From an uncultured Clostridia bacterium (GTDB lineage: Bacteria > Bacillota > Clostridia > TANB77 > CAG-508): DNA of 37,119 bases. Position numbers and translations under genes: made by a program. Shown piece after piece: positions 17,355 through 26,168 of the stretch. Under the pieces are notes generated by a model that was given only the letters and a program-made list of their open reading frames with translations, did no database searches and was not told the DNA's origin. Position 1 is the stretch's first letter. Each line of letters opens with the position of its first letter. The stretch covers positions 1 through 37,119 of the forward strand of contig CALXKC010000011.1 of NCBI GenBank assembly GCA_944388775.1, in the 5' to 3' direction.

Positions 17355-17534
17355 TAGGTAAACATTTAATAATTTATGAGTTTTGAATGCGAATGGAATT
17401 ATAGTAAAAATTCTTTACTTGTAAAATAGGAGAATCTCAAACTCGCTTTGAGTGGTGCCTGTTTTACAAGTTTAGAATTTCTCTATAATGAAATGTTAGC
17501 CGAGAAACGATATAAATTATTAAATGTTTACCTA
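17355..17534. mobile_element. MITE-like inverted-repeat element between ftsW and murG
   Basis: 180-bp near-palindrome with perfect 23-bp terminal inverted repeats (17355-17377 and 17512-17534; the outer bases are TAGGTAAAC / GTTTACCTA). Inside are ATTATAG/CTATAAT, a ~22-bp imperfect pair built on ACTTGTAAAA/TTTTACAAGT, and a central hairpin CTCAAA-CTCGC-TTTGAG. No open frame of note. Could be a miniature inverted-repeat transposable element or a large structured RNA; it is bracketed by R7 and R8. Confidence 0.65.
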
Positions 17535-17548
17535 TTTTATCCTATTAG

Positions 17549-18758
17549 TTAAAGGTCCGTCCCTAAATCCCTAATTTTAGGGATTTTTAGGACCGTCCCC
17601 CTAATCCCCCTCTCTATGTTCCGTCCTTTTACTCCTGCTCTCGAAATATTCAGTAAAATTCCCATTTCACACAGTAATATAAATAATGCTGTTCCACCGG
17701 TAGCTAAAGAATGGTAGTGGCATTCCTGTTGCTGGCATAGAAGATGTTACAACTGCTACATTTATTATTACTTGAATTGCAACTAATGCTGTTATTCCTA
17801 TTGCAACTAAACTTCCAAACATATCTGGTGCACGCATTGCGATTAATACACCTCTCCAAATAAATATTGCAAATAGTATTAGCACAACTGCACACCCAAT
17901 AAATCCTAATTCTTCACCTAAAATTGAGAAAATGAAATCATTATGTGGTTCTGGTATATATAAGAATTTTTGTTTACTCTCTCCTAATCCTGCACCAAAT
18001 AGCCCTCCTGAACCAATTGCATATAAACTTTGTATTACCTGCCATCCATCTCCTGTTGCATCTTGCCAAGGGTCTAAAAATGTTATAACCCTCTGCAAAC
18101 GATATGGTTCTTTTATAATCAAAAATGCTAATGCTGGAATTCCTGCAACTACTCCTGTTACCAAGAAGTGCCAAAATCTACATCCAGCCATTATCATCAT
18201 AACACTACATATTCCAATTATTACAATTGACGCACTAAAATGTGGCTCTAGCAATAATAATCCTATAATAGGTGCTAATAAGCAAATATGTTTTAAAAAT
18301 CCTTTACTATATTTTGATAATTCATCTCTATTTTTTACTAATATTCCAGCATAGAAAATAATCATTAAAATTTTTACTATTTCTGATGGCTGTATTGATA
18401 AAGTCTCTGTTGGATATATCCACCTTTTAGCTCCATTAACTTCTTTTCCTATTACTAAAACTAATGCTAATAAGATAAGTGATATCCACCAAGCATGTTT
18501 ATAGAATTTTTGATAAAATCTATAATCTATTTTTGAGATCATTAACATTGCAATTATTCCTAATATTGCAAATATTAGTTGTTTTGAAAAATATGAATAA
18601 CTATTACCACTTTCAGCTAATGCTGATGGTGAACTTGCAGATAATACCATTATCAATCCTATACATAGTAATAACAATATAGTAATTAACAATGTAAAAT
18701 CTATCGGGTTATTTAAAAAGCTAGAAAAACTTCTTTCTTTTCTTTTCTTCTTTGCCAT
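17549..18758 (-). CDS. ftsW: FtsW/SpoVE-type lipid II polymerase, frameshifted near its end
   Basis: SEDS-family peptidoglycan glycosyltransferase with about ten membrane helices. Diagnostic blocks: GAKRWI, IQPSEIVKI, LLEPHFSAS, YRLQRVITFLDPW, PEPHNDFIFSILGEELG and MPATGMPLPFFSY. Read straight, the protein stops at 17667 after 363 aa with RWNSIIYITV replacing the universal GGTS block. Removing one C at about 17699-17700 (TACCGG) restores SYGGTALFILLCEMGILLNI, then about 30 more codons to the stop at 17549, the last ~20 being encoded by palindrome R8. Either a sequencing/assembly error, a real mutation, or recoding. Start ATG at 18758 follows GAAAGGAAAGAGG. Whether it serves division or sporulation cannot be told. 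Confidence 0.88.
17553..17611. repeat. REP-like palindrome R8 at the 3' end of ftsW
   Basis: GGTCCGTCCCTAAATCCCT and its partner AGGGATTTTTAGGACCGTCC form a long stem, with AATTTT in the loop, ending in CCCCTAATCCCC. Same family as R6. In the frame that restores FtsW it encodes GIRGTVLKIPKIRDLGTDL. Confidence 0.8.
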
Positions 18759-18800
18759 ACCTCTTTCCTTTCTCCCTCTTTTTCTTTTTTCTTTCGCAAA

Positions 18801-19784
18801 CTATACTATTGTTTTTAATCCGATAATACAAAGCACAAGTGTAACTGCACTAAACACAATCACAACCTTACTCTCCTTCCAACCAGAAAGCTCAAAATGA
18901 TGATGTAAAGGTGCCATTTTGAATATTCTATTTCCAGTCTTTTTAAAATATGCAACCTGTATAATAACAGACAAAGTTTCCAAAACTGGTACTAGTGCAA
19001 TAATAATTAATAGTAATGGCATTTTCATATATAGAGCTATTGCTGAAATAACTCCACCTAACAATAATGAGCCAGTATCTCCCATAAATACTTTAGCAGG
19101 ATGTAGGTTAAACATTAAAAATCCTAATACTGCCCCTACTACTACACTTCCAAAAATCCCAATCTCTTCTATTCCAAATAATATTCCTATAATTGTTAAA
19201 CATGTAATTATAATTGCTGAAACACTAGAAGATAATCCATCTATCCCATCTGTTAAATTTATTGCATTTGTTGTTGCTAAAATAACAATTATCGCAAATG
19301 GGATATATAAATATACTGGCATTGATATGTATTGTTTCATAATTGGAATATATGTATCAGTTCCTATTTTTATTCCATAAACCAAGTATACAACATATGC
19401 TACTGATATAATTAATAATCCTAACATCTTATAACTTGGCTTTAAACCTTTTGTATTTTTTAGCACTAATTTTTTGAAATCATCTATAAATCCAATTAGT
19501 CCCATTCCTATACTTACTAATAGAAGTGGTAACATCTTATTTGCAACTTCATTTTGTCCTGTTGCAATTAAATATATATATATTCCTGTAATAACTACAA
19601 TCATAGTTATTATCATAATTATCCCACCCATTGTTGGTGTTCCTTGCTTTTTCAGATGAGATTTCGGACCATCATCTCTTTCTATTTGCCCTACTTTTAA
19701 TTTTTTTAGTATTGGTATGATAATAAAACCTAAAATAATTGCTACGATAAACGATATTATTAATACGCTTGTTTCTACCTTCAT
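18801..19784 (-). CDS. mraY: Phospho-N-acetylmuramoyl-pentapeptide transferase
   Basis: 327-aa polytopic membrane enzyme that makes lipid I from UDP-MurNAc-pentapeptide and undecaprenyl phosphate. Motifs: SHLKKQGTPTMGG (residues ~43-55), NLTDGIDGLSSS with catalytic aspartates, KVFMGDTGSLLLGG and PLHHHFELSGW. Length and about ten helices are typical. ATG at 19784 follows AAAGG. Between murE and ftsW, 42 bases from each neighbour; murF, which usually precedes it, is missing. Confidence 0.96.
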   Translation of the reverse strand: MKVETSVLIISFIVAIILGFIIIPILKKLKVGQIERDDGPKSHLKKQGTPTMGGIIMIITMIVVITGIYIYLIATGQNEVANKMLPLLLVSIGMGLIGFIDDFKKLVLKNTKGLKPSYKMLGLLIISVAYVVYLVYGIKIGTDTYIPIMKQYISMPVYLYIPFAIIVILATTNAINLTDGIDGLSSSVSAIIITCLTIIGILFGIEEIGIFGSVVVGAVLGFLMFNLHPAKVFMGDTGSLLLGGVISAIALYMKMPLLLIIIALVPVLETLSVIIQVAYFKKTGNRIFKMAPLHHHFELSGWKESKVVIVFSAVTLVLCIIGLKTIV

Positions 19785-19826
19785 TTTATCAAACCTTTCT
19801 CTTGATTTCGCTAATACCTAATTTTA

Positions 19827-21317
19827 TTATTTCTTAGATTTTTCCTTTTCTATTTCATCGATTAAATCTCTAACTATAATTCTTTCATCAAAAGGATGTT
19901 TAACTCCATTAATTTCTTGATATGGTTCATGACCTTTTCCTGCCAATACCACAATATCTCTTTTTGTAGCCATTTTGATAGCTTCTTTTATAGCTTGTGT
20001 TCTATCAACTACAACTTTGTATTTTCCTTTTGTCTTTTTCATTCCTTCTTCTATTTGATCAACTATCTTTTGTGGATCTTCAGTTCTTGGATTGTCTGAT
20101 GTTATAAATGTAAAATCTGCTATTCTTCCTGATATTTCTCCCATTATAGGTCTTTTTCCACTATCTCTATCTCCACCACATCCAAATACTGATATTACTT
20201 TTCCTCTTGTGTAGCTTTTTACTGCTTGTAATATATTTTGCAAACTTTCTGGAGAATGTGCATAATCTATCATTATTGGAATTTCTAATTTATTATCAAC
20301 TAATTCAGATCTTCCTGGAACTCTTACTTCTAATAATGCTTCTTTTATAATTTCAGGTGAAACTCCAAATTTTTGTGCAACACAAATTGCAGCAAGAGAA
20401 TTATATACACTAAATCTTCCTGGAATTCCTGTTTTTACTCTTTCATTTCTATCAGTTATTTTAACCTTAAAATCAACATATGAATTAGTTATAGTAATGT
20501 CTTTTGCTAATACTTTTGCATAATTATCAATTCCATATGTAGTAATATCACTATCTGGGAATAATCCTGGAATTTTTGCTCCATGCAAGTCATCTGTATT
20601 TACTATTCCTACTCTACACATTTGGAATAATTTTAATTTTGATTGGAAATAATCTTCCATATCTGGATGTTCGTTTTTGCTGATATGATCTTCTGAAAAA
20701 TTAGTAAATAATACAATATCAAATTCGCATCCATCTACTCTATGTAATTTTAAACTTTGAGAAGAAACTTCCATTACAACTACTTCTACTTTTTCTTCTA
20801 CCATTTGACTAAAGATTTGTTGTAACTCTAAACTTTCTGGTGTTGTACGGTCACTATCTTTAATTTTTTTGCCATTTATATATGTAGCTATTGTTCCAAT
20901 TAGTCCCACTTTCTTTCCTGCTTTTTCTAATATTTCTTTAATCATAAATGTTGTTGTAGTTTTACCTTTTGTTCCTGTTACTCCTATTAGTTTGAATTTT
21001 TTTGTTGGATTTCCATAAAAATTACTAGAAGTTATTGCTAATGCTCTTCTTGTATTAGGTGACATTACAATTGTAACTCCTTCAGGCACTTTTATACTTT
21101 TAAGGTCACAACCTTCTTCAATAATTACTGCTACTGCACCATTTTGTATTGCGTTTTCCACATATTGATGTCCATCTGTGGAAAATCCTTTTATTGCAAC
21201 GAATAGATATCCTTCTTTTATATTTTTTGAATTGCTTTCTATTCCTTTTATATCCACATCTAATGATCCTTTTGCTTTTAGTCCTTCTAAACCAACTAGT
21301 AGTTCTTTTAACTTCAT
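19827..21317 (-). CDS. murE: UDP-MurNAc-tripeptide synthetase (meso-DAP type)
   Basis: 496-aa cytosolic Mur ligase that adds the third stem-peptide residue. ATP loop GVTGTKGKTTTTFMI (residues ~107-121), TTPESLELQ substrate block, MEVSSQSLKLHR, and DNPRTEDP; the DNPR motif is the meso-diaminopimelate specificity signature, so the wall is A1-gamma-like. A GTG three codons earlier lies only 2 bases from the AAAGGA ribosome site, so the ATG at 21317 is chosen. Upstream is the pyrI terminator, so murE-mraY-ftsW-murG is probably its own transcription unit. Confidence 0.95.
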   Translation of the reverse strand: MKLKELLVGLEGLKAKGSLDVDIKGIESNSKNIKEGYLFVAIKGFSTDGHQYVENAIQNGAVAVIIEEGCDLKSIKVPEGVTIVMSPNTRRALAITSSNFYGNPTKKFKLIGVTGTKGKTTTTFMIKEILEKAGKKVGLIGTIATYINGKKIKDSDRTTPESLELQQIFSQMVEEKVEVVVMEVSSQSLKLHRVDGCEFDIVLFTNFSEDHISKNEHPDMEDYFQSKLKLFQMCRVGIVNTDDLHGAKIPGLFPDSDITTYGIDNYAKVLAKDITITNSYVDFKVKITDRNERVKTGIPGRFSVYNSLAAICVAQKFGVSPEIIKEALLEVRVPGRSELVDNKLEIPIMIDYAHSPESLQNILQAVKSYTRGKVISVFGCGGDRDSGKRPIMGEISGRIADFTFITSDNPRTEDPQKIVDQIEEGMKKTKGKYKVVVDRTQAIKEAIKMATKRDIVVLAGKGHEPYQEINGVKHPFDERIIVRDLIDEIEKEKSKK

Positions 21318-21418
21318 ATTTTTCACAATCCTTTCTCTAGAAATATCTTTTTATTCCTAATTTTGTTTTTATTTGTAGTTTTTTATATGTAATTTTTTAA
21401 TTAGTCAAAGTTTTCTAC

Positions 21419-21447
21419 ATTATATAACTAAATCCTTAATTTGTATA
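21419..21447 (-). promoter_or_regulatory. Candidate promoter for murE-mraY-ftsW-murG
   Basis: Minus strand TATACA (21442-21447), 17-bp spacer, TATAAT (21419-21424), about 100 bases before murE and downstream of the pyrI terminator. The -35 is weak. Confidence 0.4.
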
Positions 21448-21477
21448 GTATTTTTGAAAAAAATCTAAGGTAAAAAG

Positions 21478-21518
21478 TCCCCTAATATTAAAGTATCTAC
21501 CATATAATATTAAGGGAT
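21478..21518 (-). terminator. Terminator after pyrI
   Basis: On the minus strand CCCTTAATATTA and TAATATTAGGGG pair (one G-T) around a ~14-base loop, followed by ACTTTTTACC. It starts just after the pyrI stop codon. Confidence 0.75.
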
Positions 21519-21533
21519 TTTATTTTTATTCTT

Positions 21534-21950
21534 TTATTTCAAACTCATTTCACAATACTTACAACGATAAGTCTGATTCTCCTTATCTGTCAAGATAAAT
21601 ACTTGATCTAATTCTCTTTCTTCAGAAGTAATACATCTTGGATTTTGACATTTAGCAATATTAACAATTTTTTCTGGTAATTTAGCATGAAATTTATCTA
21701 CTATTTTATCATCTTTTACAATATTTATTGTTATATTTGGATCTAAGAAGCCTATCATGTCTATATTTACTTCAAAATCTTTATCTATTTTTATGATATC
21801 CTTCCTTCCCATTTTTTTGCTTTTTGCATTTGTTATAACTGCAACTGAACAATCTAATTCGTTTAGATTTAATAATTCATAAATTTCCATTCCTTTTTTA
21901 GCTTGTATATGGTCTATTACAATTCCATTTTTTATACTATCAATATTCAT
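21534..21950 (-). CDS. pyrI: Aspartate carbamoyltransferase regulatory subunit
   Basis: 138 aa. N-terminal nucleotide-binding domain (IDSIKNGIVIDHIQAKKGM) and C-terminal zinc domain with four cysteines in CQNPRC and CKYC. It binds the catalytic trimers made by the upstream pyrB and confers allosteric control by CTP/ATP. Somewhat shorter than E. coli PyrI (153 aa). ATG at 21950 follows AAAGGA; 26 bases after pyrB. Confidence 0.94.
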   Translation of the reverse strand: MNIDSIKNGIVIDHIQAKKGMEIYELLNLNELDCSVAVITNAKSKKMGRKDIIKIDKDFEVNIDMIGFLDPNITINIVKDDKIVDKFHAKLPEKIVNIAKCQNPRCITSEERELDQVFILTDKENQTYRCKYCEMSLK

Positions 21951-21976
21951 CTTTTTTTATTCCTTTCACTCAATAT

Positions 21977-22891
21977 TTATTTTATTCCTAACAATTTCAA
22001 AATTAATGCCATCCTAATATGCTTTCCATTTTCAACTTGTCTAAAATATGCAGCTCTTGGGTCATCATCTACATCTGTTGATATTTCATTTACTCTTGGT
22101 AATGGGTGCATAATGCATAAATCTTTTTTAGCTTTTTCTAGTTTTTCTTTGTTTAATATATAATAATCTTTTAGTCTTATATAATCTTCTTCATTGAAAA
22201 ATCTTTCTTTTTGAACTCTTGTCATGTATAAAATATCAAGTTTATCCATATATTCTTCTATATCATTTGTTTCTGTCCATTTCATATTATTCTTTTCTAA
22301 TATATCTCTTTTTATATATTCTGGAATTTTTAATTCATCTGGTGATATTAAAATAAATTCTATATTTTTGTATCTAGACATAGCTGTAATTAGTGAATGA
22401 ACTGTTCTTCCAAACCTTAGGTCTCCGCATAATCCAATTGTTAGATTTTCTAATCTTCCTTTTTCTCTTTGTATTGTTAATAAATCTGTTAATGTTTGTG
22501 TTGGATGGTTGTGTCCCCCATCTCCTGCATTTATTACTGGTACTGTTGATTTTAATGATGCTACTAATGGTGCTCCTTCTTTTGGATGTCTCATTGCTAT
22601 AATATCTGCATAACATCCTATTACTCTAATTGTGTCTGATACTGTTTCTCCTTTTGATGCTGAACTTGTGTCTGCTGATGAAAATCCTATTACATTTCCT
22701 CCTAGCTCCATCATTGCAGCTTCAAAGCTTAGCCTTGTTCTTGTGCTTGGCTCAAAAAATAAAGTAGCTAATTTCTTTCCATCACATTTGTGAGAATATT
22801 TCTCTTTGTTTTGGATAATGTCATTAGCTACTTCGATTAACTCGTTAATTTCTTCTACTGTTAGGTTTTTAATATCAATTAAGTGCTTCAT
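21977..22891 (-). CDS. pyrB: Aspartate carbamoyltransferase catalytic subunit
   Basis: 304-aa cytosolic enzyme of pyrimidine synthesis (carbamoyl phosphate + aspartate). [15 protein letters not shown] (carbamoyl-phosphate loop, ~47-61), the 80s-loop equivalent [21 protein letters not shown], and CIMHPLPRV are all intact. ATG at 22891; GGAA with GTGA lies upstream but spacing is long. pyrBI here is separated from other pyr genes and sits inside the cell-wall cluster. Its leader carries a 124-bp palindrome and a possible leader ORF. Confidence 0.95.
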   Translation of the reverse strand: MKHLIDIKNLTVEEINELIEVANDIIQNKEKYSHKCDGKKLATLFFEPSTRTRLSFEAAMMELGGNVIGFSSADTSSASKGETVSDTIRVIGCYADIIAMRHPKEGAPLVASLKSTVPVINAGDGGHNHPTQTLTDLLTIQREKGRLENLTIGLCGDLRFGRTVHSLITAMSRYKNIEFILISPDELKIPEYIKRDILEKNNMKWTETNDIEEYMDKLDILYMTRVQKERFFNEEDYIRLKDYYILNKEKLEKAKKDLCIMHPLPRVNEISTDVDDDPRAAYFRQVENGKHIRMALILKLLGIK

Positions 22892-22898
22892 TTTTCAA

Positions 22899-23048
22899 TC
22901 ACATTCCTTTCCTAAGGCACAAATCTGGTTGGAAAAGAATTAAATTTTGGCAAGGAAAACGAATTTGAAATTTATGAGGCGTACTTTCTGTACGTTGATT
23001 AAATTTCAAATGAAGTTTGACGTAGCCAAAATTGTAATTATTTTTCAA
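22899..23048 (-). CDS. Possible pyrB leader ORF (49 codons)
   Basis: TTG at 23048 is preceded directly by AAAAGGAGAGGTGG, the strongest ribosome site in this gap, and the frame stays open for 49 codons through the palindrome, stopping at TGA 22899-22901, 7 bases before the pyrB ATG. The peptide shows no domain or signal. It may be a chance open frame; if translated it could couple to pyrB expression. Confidence 0.3.
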   Translation of the reverse strand: MKNNYNFGYVKLHLKFNQRTESTPHKFQIRFPCQNLILFQPDLCLRKGM

Positions 23049-23050
23049 CC
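22927..23050. repeat. 124-bp imperfect palindrome in the pyrB leader
   Basis: Outer arms GGTTGGAAAAGAATTA and TAATTATTTTTCAACC, inner arms ATTTTGGC/GCCAAAAT and AATTTGAAATTTA/TAAATTTCAAAT, and a central CGTAC-5-GTACG. The whole can fold into one hairpin. Either a MITE-like insertion or a regulatory leader structure. Confidence 0.65.
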
Positions 23051-23079
23051 ACCTCTCCTTTTCAAATTTTTCTTATTAT

Positions 23080-23109
23080 GTTTTATCAAAAAATGAAGAA
23101 TTTTGTCAA
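23080..23109 (-). promoter_or_regulatory. Candidate pyrB promoter
   Basis: Minus strand TTGACA at 23104-23109, 18-bp spacer, TAAAAC at 23080-23085 (weak -10). It would place the palindrome in the transcribed leader. Confidence 0.45.
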
Positions 23110-23213
23110 GTTGTTTTACAAATATATTAAAAATTTCTTTAAAGATTTTTTACGCAGACATGATTTATAATTTTCTGTAATACTTAAAATTAACATTTCT
23201 AATTTACACATCT

Positions 23214-23245
23214 ATGCCTAACTATACTATTGTATGGTTAGGCAT
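23214..23245. terminator. Strong orphan hairpin upstream of the 23399 gene
   Basis: ATGCCTAACTATAC (23214-23227) pairs with GTATGGTTAGGCAT (23232-23245), 14 bp with one G-T and a 4-base loop, followed on the plus strand by CTTTCTTGT. It lies between two divergent genes, so no obvious transcript ends here; it may terminate read-through or be an RNA-end element. The rest of 22892-23398 shows nothing else besides the palindrome and promoter noted. Confidence 0.45.
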
Positions 23246-23398
23246 CTTTCTTGTCCTAAATTTCTCTCAGGTATTTTTTATTTTATTGGAATTTCAAAAA
23301 GGACTTTATCTACTAATTTGTATAAAATTTACAGTATTTATTTTTATTATTTACACATTATAAATTTATAAATAATAATTTAAGGTAGATGATTTACA

Positions 23399-24058
23399 AT
23401 GGAATATAGTTATAATTTTCAAGACAATATCACAGCTTCAAGTTTCAATGCTACAAGTGAGAATATATTAAATTGGATAAAAGAGAATAGAGATAGATTC
23501 GATTGGGCAAAGGATCCAAATGCTTATGAAATGACAAATCTATTTCTATTTGGTTCTAAATATGTTCACGAAGGAAAAAGTATAAATACAGAAACTCTTT
23601 CAGAAATGTGGAATATACGTTCTCAAGATTTTAAAAATTGTAATATTCCTGAAAATAATTTTGTTTATTTAATTTGTCAAGATGCTTATCAATCTGCTAT
23701 TTCTGGAAAACCTCTAGTAAATGATGAAAATTCTCACCATGCTTTAAGAAAGATGGCAGGCTTAGGATTATATTTAAAACAACAACAAAGAGATAATTCT
23801 ATGATAGCATATAACAATCCACAAGAATTATTGCAACTTTTACAATGTTCTAAATCTTTAAAAACATTTCATCCAGAATTATTCGCAAAATATGCTTTTA
23901 AAGAAAACCTTGATGTTTTGTGCAAACTTCAACTAGAAAATGATATTCCTATTGAAATAGAAAATGCAATTAATTTATGTCAAAGTCAGTTATCTAACAA
24001 TACTATTCAAAATCATTCAGATATTGCCAATATAACTGACTTTCAACAAGAATTGTAA
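23399..24058 (+). CDS. Hypothetical protein, lone plus-strand gene
   Basis: 219 aa, soluble, predicted mostly helical, no signal peptide or membrane segment. Sequence features: an N-terminal ILNWIKENRDRFDWAKDP block, HHALRKMAGLGLYLKQQQ in the middle and a Gln/Asn-rich tail. No family is recognised. ATG at 23399 follows AAGGTAG. It is the only full-size plus-strand gene between 12 kb and the right end, convergent with spoVD (16 bases apart) and divergent from pyrB. Codon use is like its neighbours, so it is likely a real gene. Confidence 0.7.
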   Translation: MEYSYNFQDNITASSFNATSENILNWIKENRDRFDWAKDPNAYEMTNLFLFGSKYVHEGKSINTETLSEMWNIRSQDFKNCNIPENNFVYLICQDAYQSAISGKPLVNDENSHHALRKMAGLGLYLKQQQRDNSMIAYNNPQELLQLLQCSKSLKTFHPELFAKYAFKENLDVLCKLQLENDIPIEIENAINLCQSQLSNNTIQNHSDIANITDFQQEL

Positions 24059-24074
24059 TTACATTTTTTATATT

Positions 24075-26069
24075 TTATTCTTTTTCCACATAAACTTTAT
24101 TTCCTTTATTAATTGTGATACCCGCTTGAGGAGTTTGAGTTTTTATAATCGAATTATCCTTATCCATTTCCTCTTCTGCATTTTGAACAACAAGCTCTAA
24201 TCCATTCTCTTTCATAATCTTTTCCGCTTCAGTTACAGTTTTTCCGATAACATCTGGTGTTGTAACTTGTTCAGCAACTTCCACTTCATCTGTATTTCCT
24301 TGATTAACCTCTAAATATGGCAAAATTTCACTAAAAATTTGACCACCAACTGGTGCTGCAACTCCACCTCCTTGATGTCCTCCTTCACCTGTTGGATTAT
24401 ACAAAGTGACTAAAACAACTGCTTGAGGATTATCAATAGGTGCAACACCACAAAAAGAGGTAACATATTTATTAGTATTAACACCATCTTCAGATGTACC
24501 AGTTTTTCCACCTATTCTGTATCCTGCAACTCTTGCATTTTTTCCAGTTCCTTCAGATACAACACTTTCCATCATACTTAGTACCTTTTCAGAGGTCTCT
24601 TTTGAAATTACTGTTCCATTTGTTTTTACTGGTATATCAGTAACTTCTTTTGTTTGGCTATTGATAATCTGTTTCACAACTCTAGGAGATACACTTGTTC
24701 CACCATTTGCAATTGAAGATACTGCTGTTGCAAGTTGTATTGGTGTTATTTCAAATCTTTGCCCAAAACTTATTGTTGCAAGTTCTACTGGTCCAGCCTT
24801 TTCTTTGGCTAAGAATATACTTCCTGCTTCACCTGGTAAATCTATTCCCGTTTTTTGCAATAATTTAAATTTTTCTAGATATTCATAGTATTTTGTTACT
24901 CCCAATTGTTGCCCCAATCCAATAAATACCGGATTACATGAATTCATTAATCCTTGTCTTAAGCTTTCAGAGCCATGTGGTCTATAGTATCTCCAACATT
25001 TTATCCTAACTCCTGCAACCTCTATTCCACCTGTACAAGTAAATTGCCCCTCTTTATCAATATCTGTAACTAATCCTTCTTCTATTGCTGCTGATGCAGT
25101 TATCAACTTAAATACTGATCCCGGTTCATAGGTATCTGCTATTGCTTTATTTCTCCATACTGCTTGCAAATTTGTAGTTTTTTCTTCCTGTGACAAACTA
25201 TCCCAAGTTTGCTTTAATTCATCTGTATATGGCTCATATGGTTCATTTAAATTATATGATGGATATGTTGCCATTGCTAGAATATCTCCATTTTGTGGAT
25301 TCATTACTATAATATTTCCACCATCTGTACAAACATTGTCAATACATGCTTCTTCCAAATATTTTTCTGCAATTGATTGTATTGTTAAATCAATTGTAAG
25401 CACTAAATCATTTCCATCAATTGCTGGTACATAGTTTTCTCCTTCTTCTCCTATTTCTCCTCCTGTTGCATCTGTATGTCTTTGTATTGAACCTTTTGTC
25501 CCTTTTAGTTCATTTTCATATTTTGCTTCAATTCCATCTAATCCTTGATTATCACTCCCACAAAATCCTATAATTTGTGAAGCTACTGTGTTATATGGAT
25601 AATATCTTTTTGTATCTTCATCAATATTTATTCCCTCTGTTATATTATTTTCTTTCATCCAAACTCTTAAATTATCTGTTTTTTCTTTATCCACTTTTTT
25701 TACGATGGTTTCAATTGAACTTCTTTTTGATACCTTTTTCAATACTGTATCATAATCTAATTCAAATAGTTCTGACAATTTTTTGGCTACTTTTTCTTTA
25801 TTTTCTTTTGCTATATTTCCTGGATTTACTGTTACTGTTTCTACCGTACTACTTACTGCTAATGCTGTTCCATTTGCATCATAAATTGTCCCTCTTTTTG
25901 GATTTATGCTTCTATCTAAAGTTTGTTGCTCATATGCTAATTCTGATAATTCCTTTCCTTGTATTAGTTGTATATATCCTAATCTTCCTATTAAACATAC
26001 TAAAATCAAAAAGGTTATGAATAATGTATTTCTCATTTTCTTTTTACTTGACAATTTTGTTGTGACCAT
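24075..26069 (-). CDS. spoVD: Class B penicillin-binding protein with PASTA domain (SpoVD/FtsI type)
   Basis: 664-aa transpeptidase that cross-links peptidoglycan. N-terminal anchor helix (~13-32), dimerisation domain starting RSINPKRGTIYDANG, transpeptidase motifs S318-V-F-K321 (EPGSVFKLITA), S377-C-N379 and K522-T-G, and one C-terminal PASTA domain (~605-664, TPDVIGKTVTEAEKIMKENGL). A single PASTA is typical of SpoVD; in dcw clusters this slot may be division FtsI or sporulation SpoVD, and the sequence alone does not settle which. ATG at 26069 follows AGGAGG. Normally adjoins ftsL; here 7.8 kb of other genes lie between. Confidence 0.92.
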   Translation of the reverse strand: MVTTKLSSKKKMRNTLFITFLILVCLIGRLGYIQLIQGKELSELAYEQQTLDRSINPKRGTIYDANGTALAVSSTVETVTVNPGNIAKENKEKVAKKLSELFELDYDTVLKKVSKRSSIETIVKKVDKEKTDNLRVWMKENNITEGINIDEDTKRYYPYNTVASQIIGFCGSDNQGLDGIEAKYENELKGTKGSIQRHTDATGGEIGEEGENYVPAIDGNDLVLTIDLTIQSIAEKYLEEACIDNVCTDGGNIIVMNPQNGDILAMATYPSYNLNEPYEPYTDELKQTWDSLSQEEKTTNLQAVWRNKAIADTYEPGSVFKLITASAAIEEGLVTDIDKEGQFTCTGGIEVAGVRIKCWRYYRPHGSESLRQGLMNSCNPVFIGLGQQLGVTKYYEYLEKFKLLQKTGIDLPGEAGSIFLAKEKAGPVELATISFGQRFEITPIQLATAVSSIANGGTSVSPRVVKQIINSQTKEVTDIPVKTNGTVISKETSEKVLSMMESVVSEGTGKNARVAGYRIGGKTGTSEDGVNTNKYVTSFCGVAPIDNPQAVVLVTLYNPTGEGGHQGGGVAAPVGGQIFSEILPYLEVNQGNTDEVEVAEQVTTPDVIGKTVTEAEKIMKENGLELVVQNAEEEMDKDNSIIKTQTPQAGITINKGNKVYVEKE

Positions 26070-26168
26070 AAAAAACCTCCTAATTAATTCTATTAAAAAG
26101 TTTTTTTATTATTACATTGATTAAATCTACTTCATTAATTTTAGGATATTGTATTAAATAATTTTGCA

